Counted from the stretch's first letter, positions 53,551-64,000 are shown. The stretch: DNA of 64,000 nucleotides from Tetrapyrgos nigripes (GCA_013368315.1 JAACJM010000350.1:1-64000), one strand, 5' to 3'. A program made the numbers and translations. Notes: generated by a model from the letters alone, not told the origin.

Positions 53551-53566
53551 GAGAGAACCACCCTGA
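50573..53566 (+). CDS. TPR repeat domain of the NLR-like protein, 24 near-identical units
   Basis: 997-aa open frame made of 23 full 42-residue units plus one partial unit. The consensus is MANLASTYRARGKLEAAEQL then EEEVLGVRREVLGERHPSTL-TS, which fits kinesin-light-chain-type TPRs often found C-terminal to NB-ARC in fungi, where they act as the ligand-sensing part. Variation is limited to a few sites: A/G and S/C in (A/G)NLA(S/C), R/W and RG/HG in Y(R/W)A(RG/HG), R/T in V(R/T)REV and S/D in HP(S/D)T. The last units are more diverged (GECHPHTLSS; ASTCRACG), and a 14-bp loss in the final one changes the frame to the stop at 53566. In the genome this frame is one base out of phase with the NB-ARC part. 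The long minus-strand frames over this region are shadows of the repeat. Confidence 0.8.
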   Translation: MANLASTYRARGKLEAAEQLEEEVLGVRREVLGERHPSTLFSMANLASTYRARGKLEAAEQLEEEVLGVRREVLGERHPSTLTSMANLASTYRARGKLEAAEQLEEEVLGVRREVLGERHPDTLTSMGNLACTYWAHGKLEAAEQLEEEVLGVRREVLGERHPSTLTSMANLASTYRARGKLEAAEQLEEEVLGVRREVLGERHPSTLTSMANLASTYRARGKLEAAEQLEEEVLGVRREVLGERHPSTLTSMANLASTYRARGKLEAAEQLEEEVLGVTREVLGERHPDTLTSMANLASTYWARGKLEAAEQLEEEVLGVTREVLGERHPSTLTSMANLASTYRARGKLEAAEQLEEEVLGVRREVLGERHPSTLTSMANLASTYRARGKLEAAEQLEEEVLGVTREVLGERHPDTLTSMGNLACTYWAHGKLEAAEQLEEEVLGVRREVLGERHPSTLTSMANLASTYRARGKLEAAEQLEEEVLGVRREVLGERHPSTLTSMANLASTYRARGKLEAAEQLEEEVLGVRREVLGERHPSTLTSMANLASTYRARGKLEAAEQLEEEVLGVTREVLGERHPDTLTSMANLASTYWARGKLEAAEQLEEEVLGVRREVLGERHPSTLTSMANLASTYRARGKLEAAEQLEEEVLGVRREVLGERHPSTLTSMANLASTYRARGKLEAAEQLEEEVLGVRREVLGERHPSTLTSMANLASTYRARGKLEAAEQLEEEVLGVRREVLGERHPDTLTSMGNLACTYWAHGKLEAAEQLEEEVLGVRREVLGERHPSTLTSMANLASTYRARGKLEAAEQLEEEVLGVRREVLGERHPSTLTSMANLASTYRARGKLEAAEQLEEEVLGVTREVLGERHPDTLTSMANLACTYWAHGKLEAAEQLEEEVLGVRREVLGERHPSTLTSMANLASTYRARGKLEAAEQLEEEVLGVRREVLGECHPHTLSSMANLASTCRACGKLEAAEQLEEERSAWREPP

Positions 53567-55650
53567 CACGCTGAATATCATTGGATTTTGAAAAATTTTG
53601 AAAATTTTAGTTAAATTTGTGAAGTCATTGCATGAATTTTGTCACCTTTGCACAAGATTTGAATTGCATTTCTTTCTGATTTGAAGCACAGTGGTGAAAT
53701 CTGGTATGAATAATTTTATTAGGTGTACATACATGCAAGAATACAGGATACATAGACACAGTCCAGTAGTATGGTCTACACAATGGTAAGACACAAAGCA
53801 TATCACAAGTGGCAAGTACACAAGGGTATAGCAGACAAGGGCACCCACCAGATGCTACAAGTTGATGTAATAATAGGTGGTATTTGTTACTTTAGTGCAA
53901 AGTACTGAACACTAAACACAAAGACCTTATACAATTGTAAATGAGACAAGTGTTCTGAGTAGTCAGAGTACTCAAATCCCAGTTTGACTTGTACTATAAG
54001 TATAATGTTTAGCACTAGCAACATGCACACACAAGATAGCACACAATTTTTAAACACACAGAGGATCAACTAGATCCAAAATCAAACACCCAAAGGCAAC
54101 AATTGCCTTATAATCAAAAAGACCAAAAGATCAACACAAAAGATCACAACCATCCAGTTTCCATATCTTTCTCAACATTGTCATTTTGTTCATCTTTTTT
54201 ACAGCGTCTCCATTTTTTGAGACATATCTACATTCATTAGTCCATTGATCTTTGGTCCTGTGGGTACCCTTATCACCACTTGCCTCGTTTGTCTATTTTT
54301 TCTGCACTATTAGCCTTATTTCTCACTCCTCCAAGTTATCCTTGAGTCATATCTCTCTGCATTCTTCATAATCTCCTTTCCTCTCCATTTTAACAGTCCT
54401 ACAATGTCTTTTCCTTCACTGTTTACTGTCTCACATGTTTTGTCCATGACATTTCCTTTTCCTCCTGTCAATGCACATACTTTTGTTCCTCCTTTTATGG
54501 TGAGATGCCAAGTGTGGGGTTGAAGGTGAATGACTCAACCAACAACTACATTCCACTCAAGGGATAGGGAGATGCTAAAGCTCTCACAATAGATCTAGAC
54601 GAACCAAATCTTCAAGGAAGAAGTAAAAGAAGGATGATTGAAGTCAAGACAAGATGGAATACCACTTCAACTAGACAGAGACTAGTTCAGATGGGGGATA
54701 AAGGGTAAAAGCATGTAAAATGAGGGTGATGGGAAGGATTGGAAGGTGGTATGAAGTGGGTAAAATGTGAGGAGGATGGTTATGGATGACGAGGAGAGGA
54801 TATATGGGTGTCTGGTTGTGGTGATATGCCAACAAGTACAAAACAAAACTGGGTAGACAGAAAAGGATGGCAATACACTGCTCTGAAGTGTAAACTGAGT
54901 GCCAGATGAAGATAAAAAATGCAGCTGGCTCAGAATTGAAGAAGACTTAGTACACCTCTGCAAGGACTATACAATACAACAAGTGGATCATTTGGTATGT
55001 AAAAACTGAGTGCTGAGAAAACAAAGTTAAGTGGCTCAAGGGGTATGACGCCTCCCACTGAAGATGAACTGTAGACTGCTGCTTTCCACAGGAACAATAC
55101 TCATATTGCCATTGCAGTTACAAGCAGTTGTTGTATGATAAGGTAATCAAAGGGTGATTTTATAGTCAGCCACATGATTAGCTAAGTACTGTATAGTAGT
55201 TTACTAGGGTCTGTCAAACCTCTGATTCTGTACACTGTTCATAGGTAATCACTGAGTATTAGTAGGAGTCAGGGATTGTAATTACATACTGAATGCATAT
55301 CAACTGCAGTCCAGATGAGATATCTCTCATCAGAGTAGCAAAACAAAGTCAGAAATCTGGTAAATGAACTGTTTTGTATAGCGACTGCACCCAAATGAAG
55401 GATAGTAATGTCCAAGTGTGCTTTGACCAGCATGTCACCAACTGCATTTATGATAGAATTCTTGAGATTGAACTCAATGAAAGCTTTCGTCTTAAAAGAT
55501 ACCCTTTTGTGAGACATTCTAGTGGACAAGCTAGACAATTCATAGATTCGATTGCGTATATAGTGAGTTTGCAGTACTTCAATTAGAAATGCACAAAATA
55601 ATGGGGTGCATGGCCAGGTGTTTACCTGCTGTATCACTGTGTCTGTCATA
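53567..55650. other. Long non-coding or decayed region
   Basis: No supported gene over about 2 kb. 54060-54140 shares AAATCAAACAC and TTGCCTTA blocks with 23150-23240, so both are parts of one old repeat family. 54500-54960 (minus) and 55269-55745 (minus) have frames of 93 and 158 aa without motifs. The stretch GTGCTTTGACCAGCATG at 55420-55436 resembles the terminal repeat of the palindromic element, but no second end is visible. Confidence 0.4.
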
Positions 55651-55652
55651 AA

Positions 55653-56411
55653 TTGTTTGATGAAATCTTTGATGGGAATGTCAATGATCACAAGTCCTTT
55701 TCTCACTGGATTGACATAGTTCTTGATGAGATTGCCACCATTCACAGTTTCTCTTCACTACCATCCCCTCCACCTTCCTATCTATCATCCCCTTCTTCAT
55801 CACCACCTTCCTACCCATCATCCCCTGACCCAACTAAATCCATAGCTCTTTCTGCCATTTCTAAACATTCCAAGGCTTGCATGTCTCCTGCTGTTCACAA
55901 GACTGCAGGACAAAAATCTACATGTTTCCTTATTGACTCTGTCCTGATGATCAATGTCATATGTGAGCGCACAGCTTTCTCAACCTACACTTTGCAGGAA
56001 AAGGACATTCAGACTCCTTCTGGTGAAACTCTCTGAGCTGTTGGATATGGCATGGTACCCTTATGCATCACTGCTTTGAAGAGCAAATACCCTCTTCATA
56101 TGACCTTGTGTTATCATGTCTTGTCCTCTCCTTGAAACATTCTCTCCACCACTTCCTTGGTGAATGCCAACATGCAGATTATGCTCTCAAACTGGGCTCC
56201 TTGCATTCTTGTACCTCTTAAGATATGTCAGGGAAAACCTATGAGTCCCAAGTATCTTCCCCTTAGCTGTGAACTCACTCACTTTTATCTCAACGCTGTC
56301 TTTGTGATGCCTGCTGATTTTGATCCTGTTGGAAGGATCCCACCTTTATCCTTTAGACATTATATCACCATGGAGTGTGTTTTTTACTGGATTCTATCTT
56401 TCCTTCCCTAG
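55653..56411 (+). pseudogene. Ty1/copia-like gag-protease fragment
   Basis: The frame 55653-56036 has a Pro/Ser linker (SSLPSPPPSYLSSPSSSPPS), then FLIDSVLMINVICERTAFST, which aligns with the copia protease pattern W/F-L-x-D-S-G-A-x-x-H-x-x, here degenerate (DS kept, G-A lost), followed by QTPSGETL, a stop and AVGYGMVPL, another copia signature. A third frame to 56411 (SNWAPCILVPLKICQGKPMS) may be a later part. There is no RT or integrase nearby. Strongly decayed. Confidence 0.4.
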
Positions 56412-57273
56412 CTGTTGTTCCTACATTGGTGATGGGGGTGTGTTAACGTTCTAGTCACCTACTGTAGTCTCTCTGGTCATCTCAGCTATTCCCAAGGCTA
56501 CTGTATAGCCTCATGTATTGTACCTCATACTTGGTCCTCGACCATCATATACATTGTTTCTCTTCTGTGTCTAGTCCAAACTACAACTTCTACAGGAGGT
56601 ACATCAGACTCACTTGATCCAGGGACAATCCATCTCAAAACTACTCTGTCTAGCAATTCTTCTTTCCATAGCCATACCCAGCTATTGTGGTTGAGTTGAA
56701 AGTGATGCATCTGACCCAACAACGTGACACAACATTCAACTTTACTGTTGACACTGCTTAACCCAAAGGCTCAACTTGTGTACTACCATGGACACAAACC
56801 ACCCAGAACTCAGTTGTTTTGTGCAAACTAAGTAACTTGTTTCATTCACTATGACCAGGGGAGTCAATAATTTGACTTCATGTAACATTTCTCTACACAT
56901 ATACTCTGTTTAGCACCATTTGAGTTTAAGAAATCTTGGAACTACCACAATGATACAGTTAAAAGCATTGTGTGGTCATTGCGCATTTAGTTTTGCACTC
57001 GGGAAACAAAAGAAATCTCAAGTGGCATTCTTTTGTTTTGACAATGAATTTCCCCACCGGAGTTTTGTGTCTTTTGCAGCACATTTTCCAGCCGTTCTTT
57101 TGGCAATTTTACAGCGTCTTTTCTGCTGCATATTGCTGCCATAAAATGCCTTAATTTCTGGCTCAAAAATAAATACTTTTGCCACCGGACTTTTCTTTCA
57201 TTTACTCAATGTTTTCCACTTGTACTTTTTAGTATTTTACTTCATCTTTCTCATTACCTATTACAGCTGTAAT
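56412..57273. other. No gene seen
   Basis: AT-rich sequence with only short frames; 56940-57190 is particularly rich in TTTTG/CTTTTG. No element ends identified. Confidence 0.4.
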
Positions 57274-57930
57274 TTAAAGGGTGTGGCCTGGTGAGATTGC
57301 CTGCAAGCGGGCGTCAACAACAACAATAGCAACCCAATGATTGTCATTGACATTTGCAATTGCTCTCAACACCATCTTCATCTTAAACATAAGTTTTGAC
57401 CCAACCTGGTGGAGCCAGCAGCAGTCTTGAGAGGTTGCATAGTCATCACAATGATGGAGGTAAGCTTGTTTAATCTTCAAAATGAAAAGTGCTGACTCTT
57501 CGGGAACTGTTGCTGATCTCCTTGCATGGAAACCCATGAGAAGCTTGATGTGCTCACTGGACAGCCAATCCTTGTGAAGAAACCTGCCAAATAGTGTTTT
57601 TCCAATTCCACCCGAAACCATGTATGACACCACTCCATTGTGTGTAGCCTGGACAGAAGGTGAGGTCCTTTCAGACAGCTGATGCCATTGAAGTGATGCT
57701 ATGGCTCTAGACCAATTTTTGCATGCAATGTGGAAAGGGATGAGCTCGACCCAAAGCTGGACTACCCAGAGCAGATATTTTTTCTTCAGAGTCAAGAATG
57801 GAACCACTACAGATTGCAGGAAAGGATTTTTCTTCACAAGTTTCTGGAGTTGGTGGACAACAGTCAAGGGGGGAGGGATTAGAAGGAAAATGTCTCTGAG
57901 ATCTTTGGTGGTGGGTTTGTCAGTGGACAA
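57274..57930 (-). pseudogene. Ulp1-type (C48) protease-like fragment
   Basis: Minus strand, 218 aa. The N-terminal part has LLIPPPLTVVHQLQKLVKKN and LWVELIPFHIACKNW; the middle has GKTLFGRFLHKDWLSSEHIK; and near the end IANVNDNHWVAIVVVDARLQ looks like the catalytic-His strand of Ulp1 proteases (N-x-H-W). The Asp and the Cys-containing C-terminal part are missing, as the frame ends within 20 residues. Such Ulp1-like genes are often carried by, or near, large fungal DNA transposons. It is probably a relic. Confidence 0.45.
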
Positions 57931-59254
57931 GTATTGGGCTGATTGGAAAGGAGATGTGGACAGTGGTGATGAGAGAGGGAACTGAGTTAATGAAAAGGGA
58001 AGGATTCATTTTCTCACTGCAGCAGGGATTTGCATTGTGGGCAATACTGTATATGCAGGATGTCAGTGTAAGGACAATGGGCTTAGATCATTTTTCATGT
58101 GTGTAAGCATAATTACAACTACTAGTAAGCACAAAATTTCAAAAACAGTATCCTCTGGCTTTTTGTGACTACAGGTGGCTACTGTAGGGTGATCTTATCT
58201 CTGGGCCAGACTAGGGCTCCTATTGGATCAGATGATCTGGTGCCATCTGAGTGAGTGCTGCTTCAGATTTGGATGCAGATGGCCTTCTTGCAGCCCACCA
58301 ACTGACAGATGTCATCTGACCAATCTGAAGATAATCTTCAGACGAGTTAGAGGCGTGGGAAGGCATTGCTGTTGTCCTATCTGGTTCAGTCTTGAGCTGT
58401 TCGTAGGTACTGTACAGTTCTAAGATATCCTTTTTGGCAGCATAGGCTGTGTAAAATAGGATTTTTGACATAAAAGTTAGTCTTCTCAGCACGAGAAGCT
58501 TTCTCACTGAAGTGCCAGAAGTGACTGTACTCAGGGAATTTCTCAATTACTGTAAGTACTTTTTTCAAAGTAAAGTAATAAACAACAACACAGCAAAAAA
58601 CTGAAAGAAAAGTTCAGAGTAATGGTCTAGGGCACTGTACTGTGCAGGTGGCTGCCATCTGTGGATAATCTGTCAGATTGTCAGATGCCATCCATCAGAT
58701 GTGGATTGGGATTTTGTGTCTACCAATCCAAGCAGATGGCATCTGAATCCAACCCAATCCGATCTGATAGGAACCCTAGGCCAGACACCAAGTTTGTCTG
58801 AGCATCTGAGCATTGGCCATGGTCAGGTGTAGCACTTCGTGAATTTTGGGCCTGGTGACAGGTCACAATGCCATTTTCACAAAGAAAAAATATTTGCAGG
58901 GTGGTCACAGTCACAACCTCCTTGTGAATTGAACAAAATGGTACAGTAATTCCAAATGAGAAGGAAAGCACTTATATCTAGCTTACCAACTGTATCTCAT
59001 TTTCATGCACATATATATTCGGTCATCTACACACCAAAAATACAAAAATATCCACTGGGCAGAAAGGCATACAGAAACACACTTTTTTTACAGATATATA
59101 TTATATCAGTAGTAGTGATGTGATCCATCTGTCAAGTGGATCTTTTTGTCTTTTTGGTGTGCCATTTATAATTAATGATGGCTCTGCCAGAACCAGTGGC
59201 ACAAGGATGCATACATGTGGCTGGTGGGATTGCTGGGATTTCGTAGGATTACTC
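57931..59254. other. No confident gene; short minus-strand frames
   Basis: Frames at 58220-58546 and 58386-58568 (minus) encode pieces such as AAKKDILELYSTYEQLKTEP and IEKFPEYSHFWHFSEKASRA, which might be exons of a decayed transposon gene. The T-G-ATCTG-type motifs near 58225-58340 and 58650-58790 are partly repeated in both orientations (CAGATGxxATCTGA), suggesting another fold-back relic. Confidence 0.3.
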
Positions 59255-59440
59255 TCACTTCTCTCATTCTTATCTCACACTTTTCTCAATGGGAAAAGTC
59301 AGGCTTTTCTCATTGAGACAAGTCTGCTGGAAAGTGTGAGAAAAGTCAAACTTTTCTCAAAAATTTCTCAATGCTCATATTTTGAGTAAATTCAAACTTT
59401 GCTCATCATTTTCTCAGGCTTTTCTCACCAATCATAGGGC
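59255..59440. repeat. Cluster of TTTTCTCA motifs in both orientations
   Basis: Many copies of TTTTCTCA and a few inverted TGAGAAAA. They include a hairpin made from CTTTTCTCAATGGGAAAAG and a longer symmetry between CACACTTTTCTCA (about 59276) and AGTGTGAGAAAAGT (about 59333). It could be the end of a small transposon or a binding-site cluster. Confidence 0.45.
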
Positions 59441-60795
59441 TCTATGCCTGCAGTGTGATGCCACCATCATCTAAAAAGTAGAGTGCTAATCCAGCCTTTT
59501 ACCACAGCTTCAAACTCCCACCCCTTTTCCAGTCTCTACTCTTCCTGACAAACTAAAATTCTAGACTTGGTCTGGACCTGGTCCAAGGACCATTGACATC
59601 ATGCCAGCATGTCAACCTCTTCCTGTCTCCCTGTCTCCACCCCAACTCCACCCTTTGCATTTCACAACTCTCCTGCAGCTAGTGCACAGTGTTGAGTCAC
59701 ATCTACAAAATGGCAGTTTCTCACATGCCCTTTGACTTGTCTGTTTGTTCTTCACCACTTTCTTCAGCCCAGAAGGTGGGATATGCCAATGTTTATCAAT
59801 GGGATCATCCTCTGTCTGTTCTGCTATCCTCTGTCTCACCTGTTGTTGCTGTATATCTGTAATTCTTCCCATTCAACATTGTCCACTAATTGTACTCTGT
59901 CTTGTGGTTTACTCAATACTATGGAGGATCTAATGTAGGAATGCAATTCTTGGTACTGCTGGGGCATATGACAAGAGTATGATAATGCTGACCCTGCTAA
60001 AGGAAAGGGGCCTTGTAACTTGCTATGCGAAGCAGTGTGCAAAAATCCATACAGCTGAGACCCCTATCAGCATCATGGAATTGGCCAAAAGTTGCCCACC
60101 ATGATCCAATGCCAGCCATCGAGTCCCAAAATGCCCTGGGAGAAGCACAATAGAGGCTCTTGTCAATGACTGTGAGTCATTGACATGAACCTCTATCTTG
60201 GAACAATGTGGCCCAGACTGCCATAATGGAAGCAGTGGACATTATAGTCCATCATATAGTATCATTGATGTTGTAGTCCATGGCAGAATCCCATTGCCAT
60301 TGTATTCCATTATAGTTGTCCATCCCAATCTTATTCCATCATTTAGTTTGATTGCCATCTCAGTCTATGCCTGAAGGACATTGCCATTAAAGTCCATCAT
60401 TAAAGGCAGTGGCCAATGCACCCAAGCTACTGCACCTCAAGAAGCCTCAAGTTTGAATTATATACTTACTACTAGTAGTAAGTACTCAAATCTACTTAGA
60501 TCAGCAGTCTCTTTTGATGTACTTATGGTCACAGTGAGCTAATATCATGGTTTCTTGTAATATGAATTATAATTGTAAAACAGTACACGATAGACATTTG
60601 TAGCGAAATAACAGCGGTACAAGGGACAAAACTCAAAACACAAAAAGGATGGCAATCTCCATCCTTCCCAACTCATCCTAACACACCACCTGTATCCTCG
60701 CCAGGTGCTGCCAAGAACAAATGATGTCAATGAACGTACTTGAGAATGAGAGAAAATTTACTCACAAATGTTTACGCTGACTTTTAAGTCCCAAC
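59441..60795. repeat. Intergenic with dispersed repeat copy at 59889-60072
   Basis: 59889-60072 is the second copy of the repeat at 45488-45706. 60230-60420 has repeated 'CCATTATAGTCCATCAT'-like phrases (CATTGCCAT, TCCATCAT), an apparent degenerate tandem repeat. No gene seen. Confidence 0.5.
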
Positions 60796-60900
60796 TTACA
60801 GTGACTCTGAAAACTGATGTCACCCCTGTGACCAGATCGAATTGAGTTTTTGAATTGAATCTGGTCACAGGGGTGACATCAGTTTTTGGAGTCACTGTAA
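60796..60900. repeat. 105-bp hairpin element
   Basis: A near-perfect inverted repeat: TTACAGTGACTC and AAACTGATGTCACCCCTGTG on the left pair with their complements on the right; the loop is only a few bases around 60850. It could be a tiny fold-back MITE. Transcription would give a long hairpin RNA. No target duplication seen. Confidence 0.8.
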
Positions 60901-61361
60901 CTCCTGCCTGACCAAAGTGGAGGAAGTGAATGACAGGAAGGATAGTGACAGAACATAGTGGTGGTCGTGAAAAGAAATGTATTGAGGGGAGGGTCAGAAT
61001 GAAAGGAAGGATGGTAGTTGAGGAAAAACCTCAAGGCCTTATATACTCTCCAGACAGTAATGGCCAACATTTCAGAGGGCACAGATCGAGCATGCTCTTA
61101 CCTGATAAGGTAAAATGATATTGTTGTGGTGACATCGTTGTTGTCAGCTATCCATAACAGGGAAGTACAATTTTTGCTTTGCTTTGCTACAGCGCAACTA
61201 CAACACCAGGACTGGGTGTTTAACCAGGGTCTCCACTGGTAGCAAGGCATTCTGAGCATCTTGATGGGTTTGTTTGCTGCAGCCAGCCCCAGCACTAAAC
61301 ATATGCTAACATACACTGGTTTTCTCTGTGTTTCTTCTGTTACTTCCAATGACTGTCCCTT
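60901..61361. other. No gene seen
   Basis: Short frames only, on both strands. It ends at the 5' LTR that starts at 61362. Confidence 0.4.
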
Positions 61362-61802
61362 TGTCACGAACTGCTACAGTTCTTTGTCCTCCTTCTTCTT
61401 CTACTACATTATTGAACTCATTTTCTGATCATTTGTCTATTGCATTTTCTCAATAAACCTTTTAAACCTTATATTACTGACTTCAAACCTTATAGAACCT
61501 GTCAAACTCTATAATAACTGTCAATCAATCTTTCATTCCATCAATCCTATCTTTACCCCTATGTTTTTCCTATTTCTCCTATCTTTCTCCTATCACTTAT
61601 TCATTGCTCTTCTATATAAACCACTAGACATTCTAACTAGTCCTTTAGTTTGTTCACTTAGTCTCTGCTCCATGCTAGTACTATACAGTGTAGAGCATAG
61701 TCAGCCTACTCGTTTCTCTATCTCTCAATCAATTGCTTTGTATCTGTCCTCAAACTGTGTGACTTGGGTGGTTTGCCATCGAATGTATCAGTAACCTTGA
61801 CA
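61362..61802 (+). repeat. Intact LTR (441 bp)
   Basis: TGTCACGAACTGCTACAG...AACCTTGACA. It served here as the reference for LTR-1, LTR-3 and the solo LTR at 24820. A TATATAAACC box is present near 61613. Confidence 0.85.
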
Positions 61803-62973
61803 CTTGAACAAACTCCCATACACCACCTCACTATTTGAGTTCCTTTCTCTTCTATTCTGCTTATCTCAATTCTCAACTCCTTTCATTTTTGTCTCCATCT
61901 CATCCATATCACACTGCAAATGTTGTTCTCCCCTTATATCCATTGGTTAATGACTAGGTGTCAATTTGGCTGTAACCATTCGTTCTTGACTCCTTCATCA
62001 CAATCTCTATCACAAGCATTGTATTCCTTTCATCCTGTCTACCCCATTCTCTCAGATTCATTTTGAACTGCCTGAGAGTCCACCTGACTACGAACAACCT
62101 CCTCTCCCCCTTCCACTCTATCTACCACACACTGAGTACTGGTGCAGCCATGCAGTAGGAGTTACGATCGAAACTTTATCTGTACACATCATTGGGTTTG
62201 GAAACTGGGACCAGGTGACATGATCCTTTCTGTCTATTCATACATACAAGCCACCCTTGACCTCGATACCAAGGAAACTGTTGTTAGGATTACGGGACCT
62301 CTATTCCTCAGAGAGTACAATACACCTACTCTGTTCCTCACAGACTATGGCACACCTACCTCCTTTATCTTCGAATCCTTGTGGTGATTTAAAGGGCAGA
62401 AAAGAAGGCCCTAAGAGATTGTAGAAAGAGTATATGACGAGTTGACAGTCCACATCTGCAGATCCAAATCTTCCCTGTGCAGATCGTCCACATGTCTTCT
62501 TCAAACCAAGGGTTCTCAACTGCAATTATAACTTGGAGAGTTCAAAACCTTATATATTCTGTGAAAACCAGCCCTGTATTAACAGGTACAACACTCAAAC
62601 ACTTCCTGAAACCAAAACCCTTCCTATTGAGTGTGAAGTTGTAACACACAACCAAGAACTTGCTATTTGAAAAGCTCATCCTATTATCAACTCTGAAACT
62701 GAACCAGAACAAGGTTAATCTACCCCTACAAACACTCAACTGAATCCAGAACCCTCTTCTCTCGTACCACCCAATCCGACTTCTGCATCAGATCTGTTAC
62801 CAGATCCATCTTCCAATAACCCATCAACCCCTCCTCAAGATCCTTCTCCTGGTCCATCAGAACCAGACGACCCTTCTTCTCCTGTAATTCCATCTAATGA
62901 AGGACCATCCATAGCCCCTCATCATCCAAATCCTCCTCCTTCCCCAGATCCATCAGATCCAGACGACTCAGCC

Positions 62974-63554
62974 ATGTCCAATGTAGCACCTAACAACTCC
63001 AACAGTACTTCTGAACAAGGAAGGAAACCTGATGCCTTTAATGGAGAACATGATGAAGCAAAGTGGTGGCTAGCTTTGTTCAACAATTACCTACATCAGA
63101 ACAAGACTAGGTACTCGACTGAAGACTCCAAGGTGTCCTTGTTCCTCTCATTCTTCACAGGAGAAAAAGGAGGAGATTGGGCAACTCAACGAATCACAGA
63201 GCAAGAAGAAGATGAGGAAGATATGAAACTCAAACCAGAAGAAAGGAGATAAAGGATAGGTTCAAAAGGGATTTCAAAGCCCTTGCTGCTGATGAAGTTG
63301 CGAAAAATAAGATCAAAAACACTAGAATGAAGGGAATGGACATTAATAGCTATAATAGTATCTTCGATATATACGGAGAAGAGTTGGACTATGGAGAAAC
63401 AGCTCTCCTGGATTTCTATAAAGCAGGTCTTCCAAGGGATCTTTGGAAGTTGGTAGTGGGAACGTGGCCGAAGTGGAAAGACTTTGACGAGTATAGGGAA
63501 AGGGTGATGGATCTCCATTTGGAATGGATAAATGAGAGAGAGAAAGAAGGATGA
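62974..63554 (+). pseudogene. gag of the plus-strand copy
   Basis: Starts MSNVAPNNSNSTSEQGRKPD, then NGEHDEAKWWLALFNNYLHQ and SKVSLFLSFFTGEKGGDWAT. A small deletion at about 63245 relative to the other copy (missing the WTMLKE segment) breaks the frame, which continues as KDRFKRDFKALAADEVAKNK, LLDFYKAGLPRDLW and DLHLEWINEREKEG to 63554. No zinc knuckle. Upstream, 62730-62973 is an in-frame Pro/Ser/Asp-rich region (PDPSDPDDSAM) that may be an extended N-terminus. Confidence 0.75.
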
Positions 63555-63602
63555 ATGGTAGCAAGTGTAAATGTGCTTATGAATATGGGACCAGGTGCTA
63601 AC

Positions 63603-64000
63603 TCGCTGATATGCCTGCCAAAAACTCGACTAGAACGAGTTAGAAAGCGTACATATATCAAGTATACGGATATATTGTGTCTGTTTACTAGGGAATAAGG
63701 ACTGAAGCGAGCCCAATCTATCAGTTAAAGTGATTCTAGAGGCAACGTTCGCGAGCGTGATACAAAATAAGGATAAGTAGCCTCGAGAGGATGGTACATA
63801 AGCCCCTCAAGCTACTAAGTTCGATGTTCGAGTACTAGACTGCTCGTATATGTTTATACGTACATACCCAAGGCACTTGTTCACGAGTAGCCACCTCGCG
63901 AGCAGTATAAGTACGCATTACCTCTATTCACGATCCATGGGATTACCAATGTGACATAGACTCAAGAAGATAAGATACAAGACTAAAAGAGATGAATGAT
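63603..64000. other. No gene seen
   Basis: Sequence unrelated to the retroelement; no open frame of note. A small inverted pair AAGTAGCCTCGAG / AAGCTACT lies around 63775-63825. Confidence 0.4.

Larger units (their letters stand above)
61362..63602 (+). mobile_element. Ty3-type retroelement copy, 5' LTR to gag only
   Basis: Same family as the minus-strand element at 15433-21027. 5' LTR 61362-61802, leader 61803-62973, gag from 62974. Homology to the other copy ends at GGTGCTAACTCG (63602), after which unrelated sequence follows, so everything from the zinc knuckle onward is missing. Confidence 0.8.

Noticed and set aside
55420..55436. Possible second copy of the palindromic element's end (GTGCTTTGACCAGCATG)
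   Set aside because: Only about 17 bases match, no partner end or iterons nearby; probably chance or a tiny relic.

Overview
The window looks like nuclear DNA of a mushroom-forming fungus (Basidiomycota, probably Agaricomycetes). The host genes have very short GT-AG introns (about 46-116 nt). The mobile DNA (Plavaka transposase, Helitron Rep protein, chromodomain Ty3 elements, pogo elements) and an NB-ARC/TPR protein with near-identical repeats are also typical of that group. I saw no intact rRNA or tRNA gene and no CRISPR array. Family assignments come from motifs read by eye; no database search was run.

Layout. 1-1500: a fold-back repeat and apparently non-coding DNA. 1.5-10.0 kb: a gene island with a WD40/one-TM protein (-), a small conserved-looking protein (+), a 120-aa protein (+), another partial hypothetical gene (+) and a multi-pass membrane protein (+). 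A broken Helitron (about 9.96-14.4 kb, -) abuts the 3' end of the last gene. 15.4-25.3 kb: a graveyard of Ty3-type elements. It holds a 3'-truncated minus-strand element carrying a CACTG-ended MITE in its RT, three LTRs nested inside one another, and two further solo LTRs with perfect 5-bp target duplications inside an older repeat.

25.7-45.3 kb is one nested structure. A Plavaka transposase gene was split by a chromodomain Ty3 retrotransposon (27526-44412; 526-bp LTRs; target duplication GTGCC). That element was in turn split by a pogo-type transposon (32315-35970; TA duplication) and by a 3.2-kb giant palindrome (36564-39777). In each case the interrupted reading frame resumes on the far side. 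The retrotransposon also has an antisense, apparently spliced coiled-coil gene between pol and the 3' LTR.

45.9-53.6 kb: host genes again. These are a 196-aa protein (+), a weak minus-strand gene, a 197-aa protein (+) and an NB-ARC protein followed by 24 nearly identical 42-residue TPR units, cut off from the NB-ARC part by a one-base frameshift. 53.6-64.0 kb: decayed DNA with a copia-like fragment, a Ulp1-protease-like fragment, a hairpin element, a dispersed repeat and a second, 3'-truncated copy (61362-63602, +) of the retroelement seen at 15.4-21.0 kb.

The genes do not form a pathway. The clearest stories are the order of transposon insertions, which the target duplications resolve, and the recent homogenisation of the TPR array.
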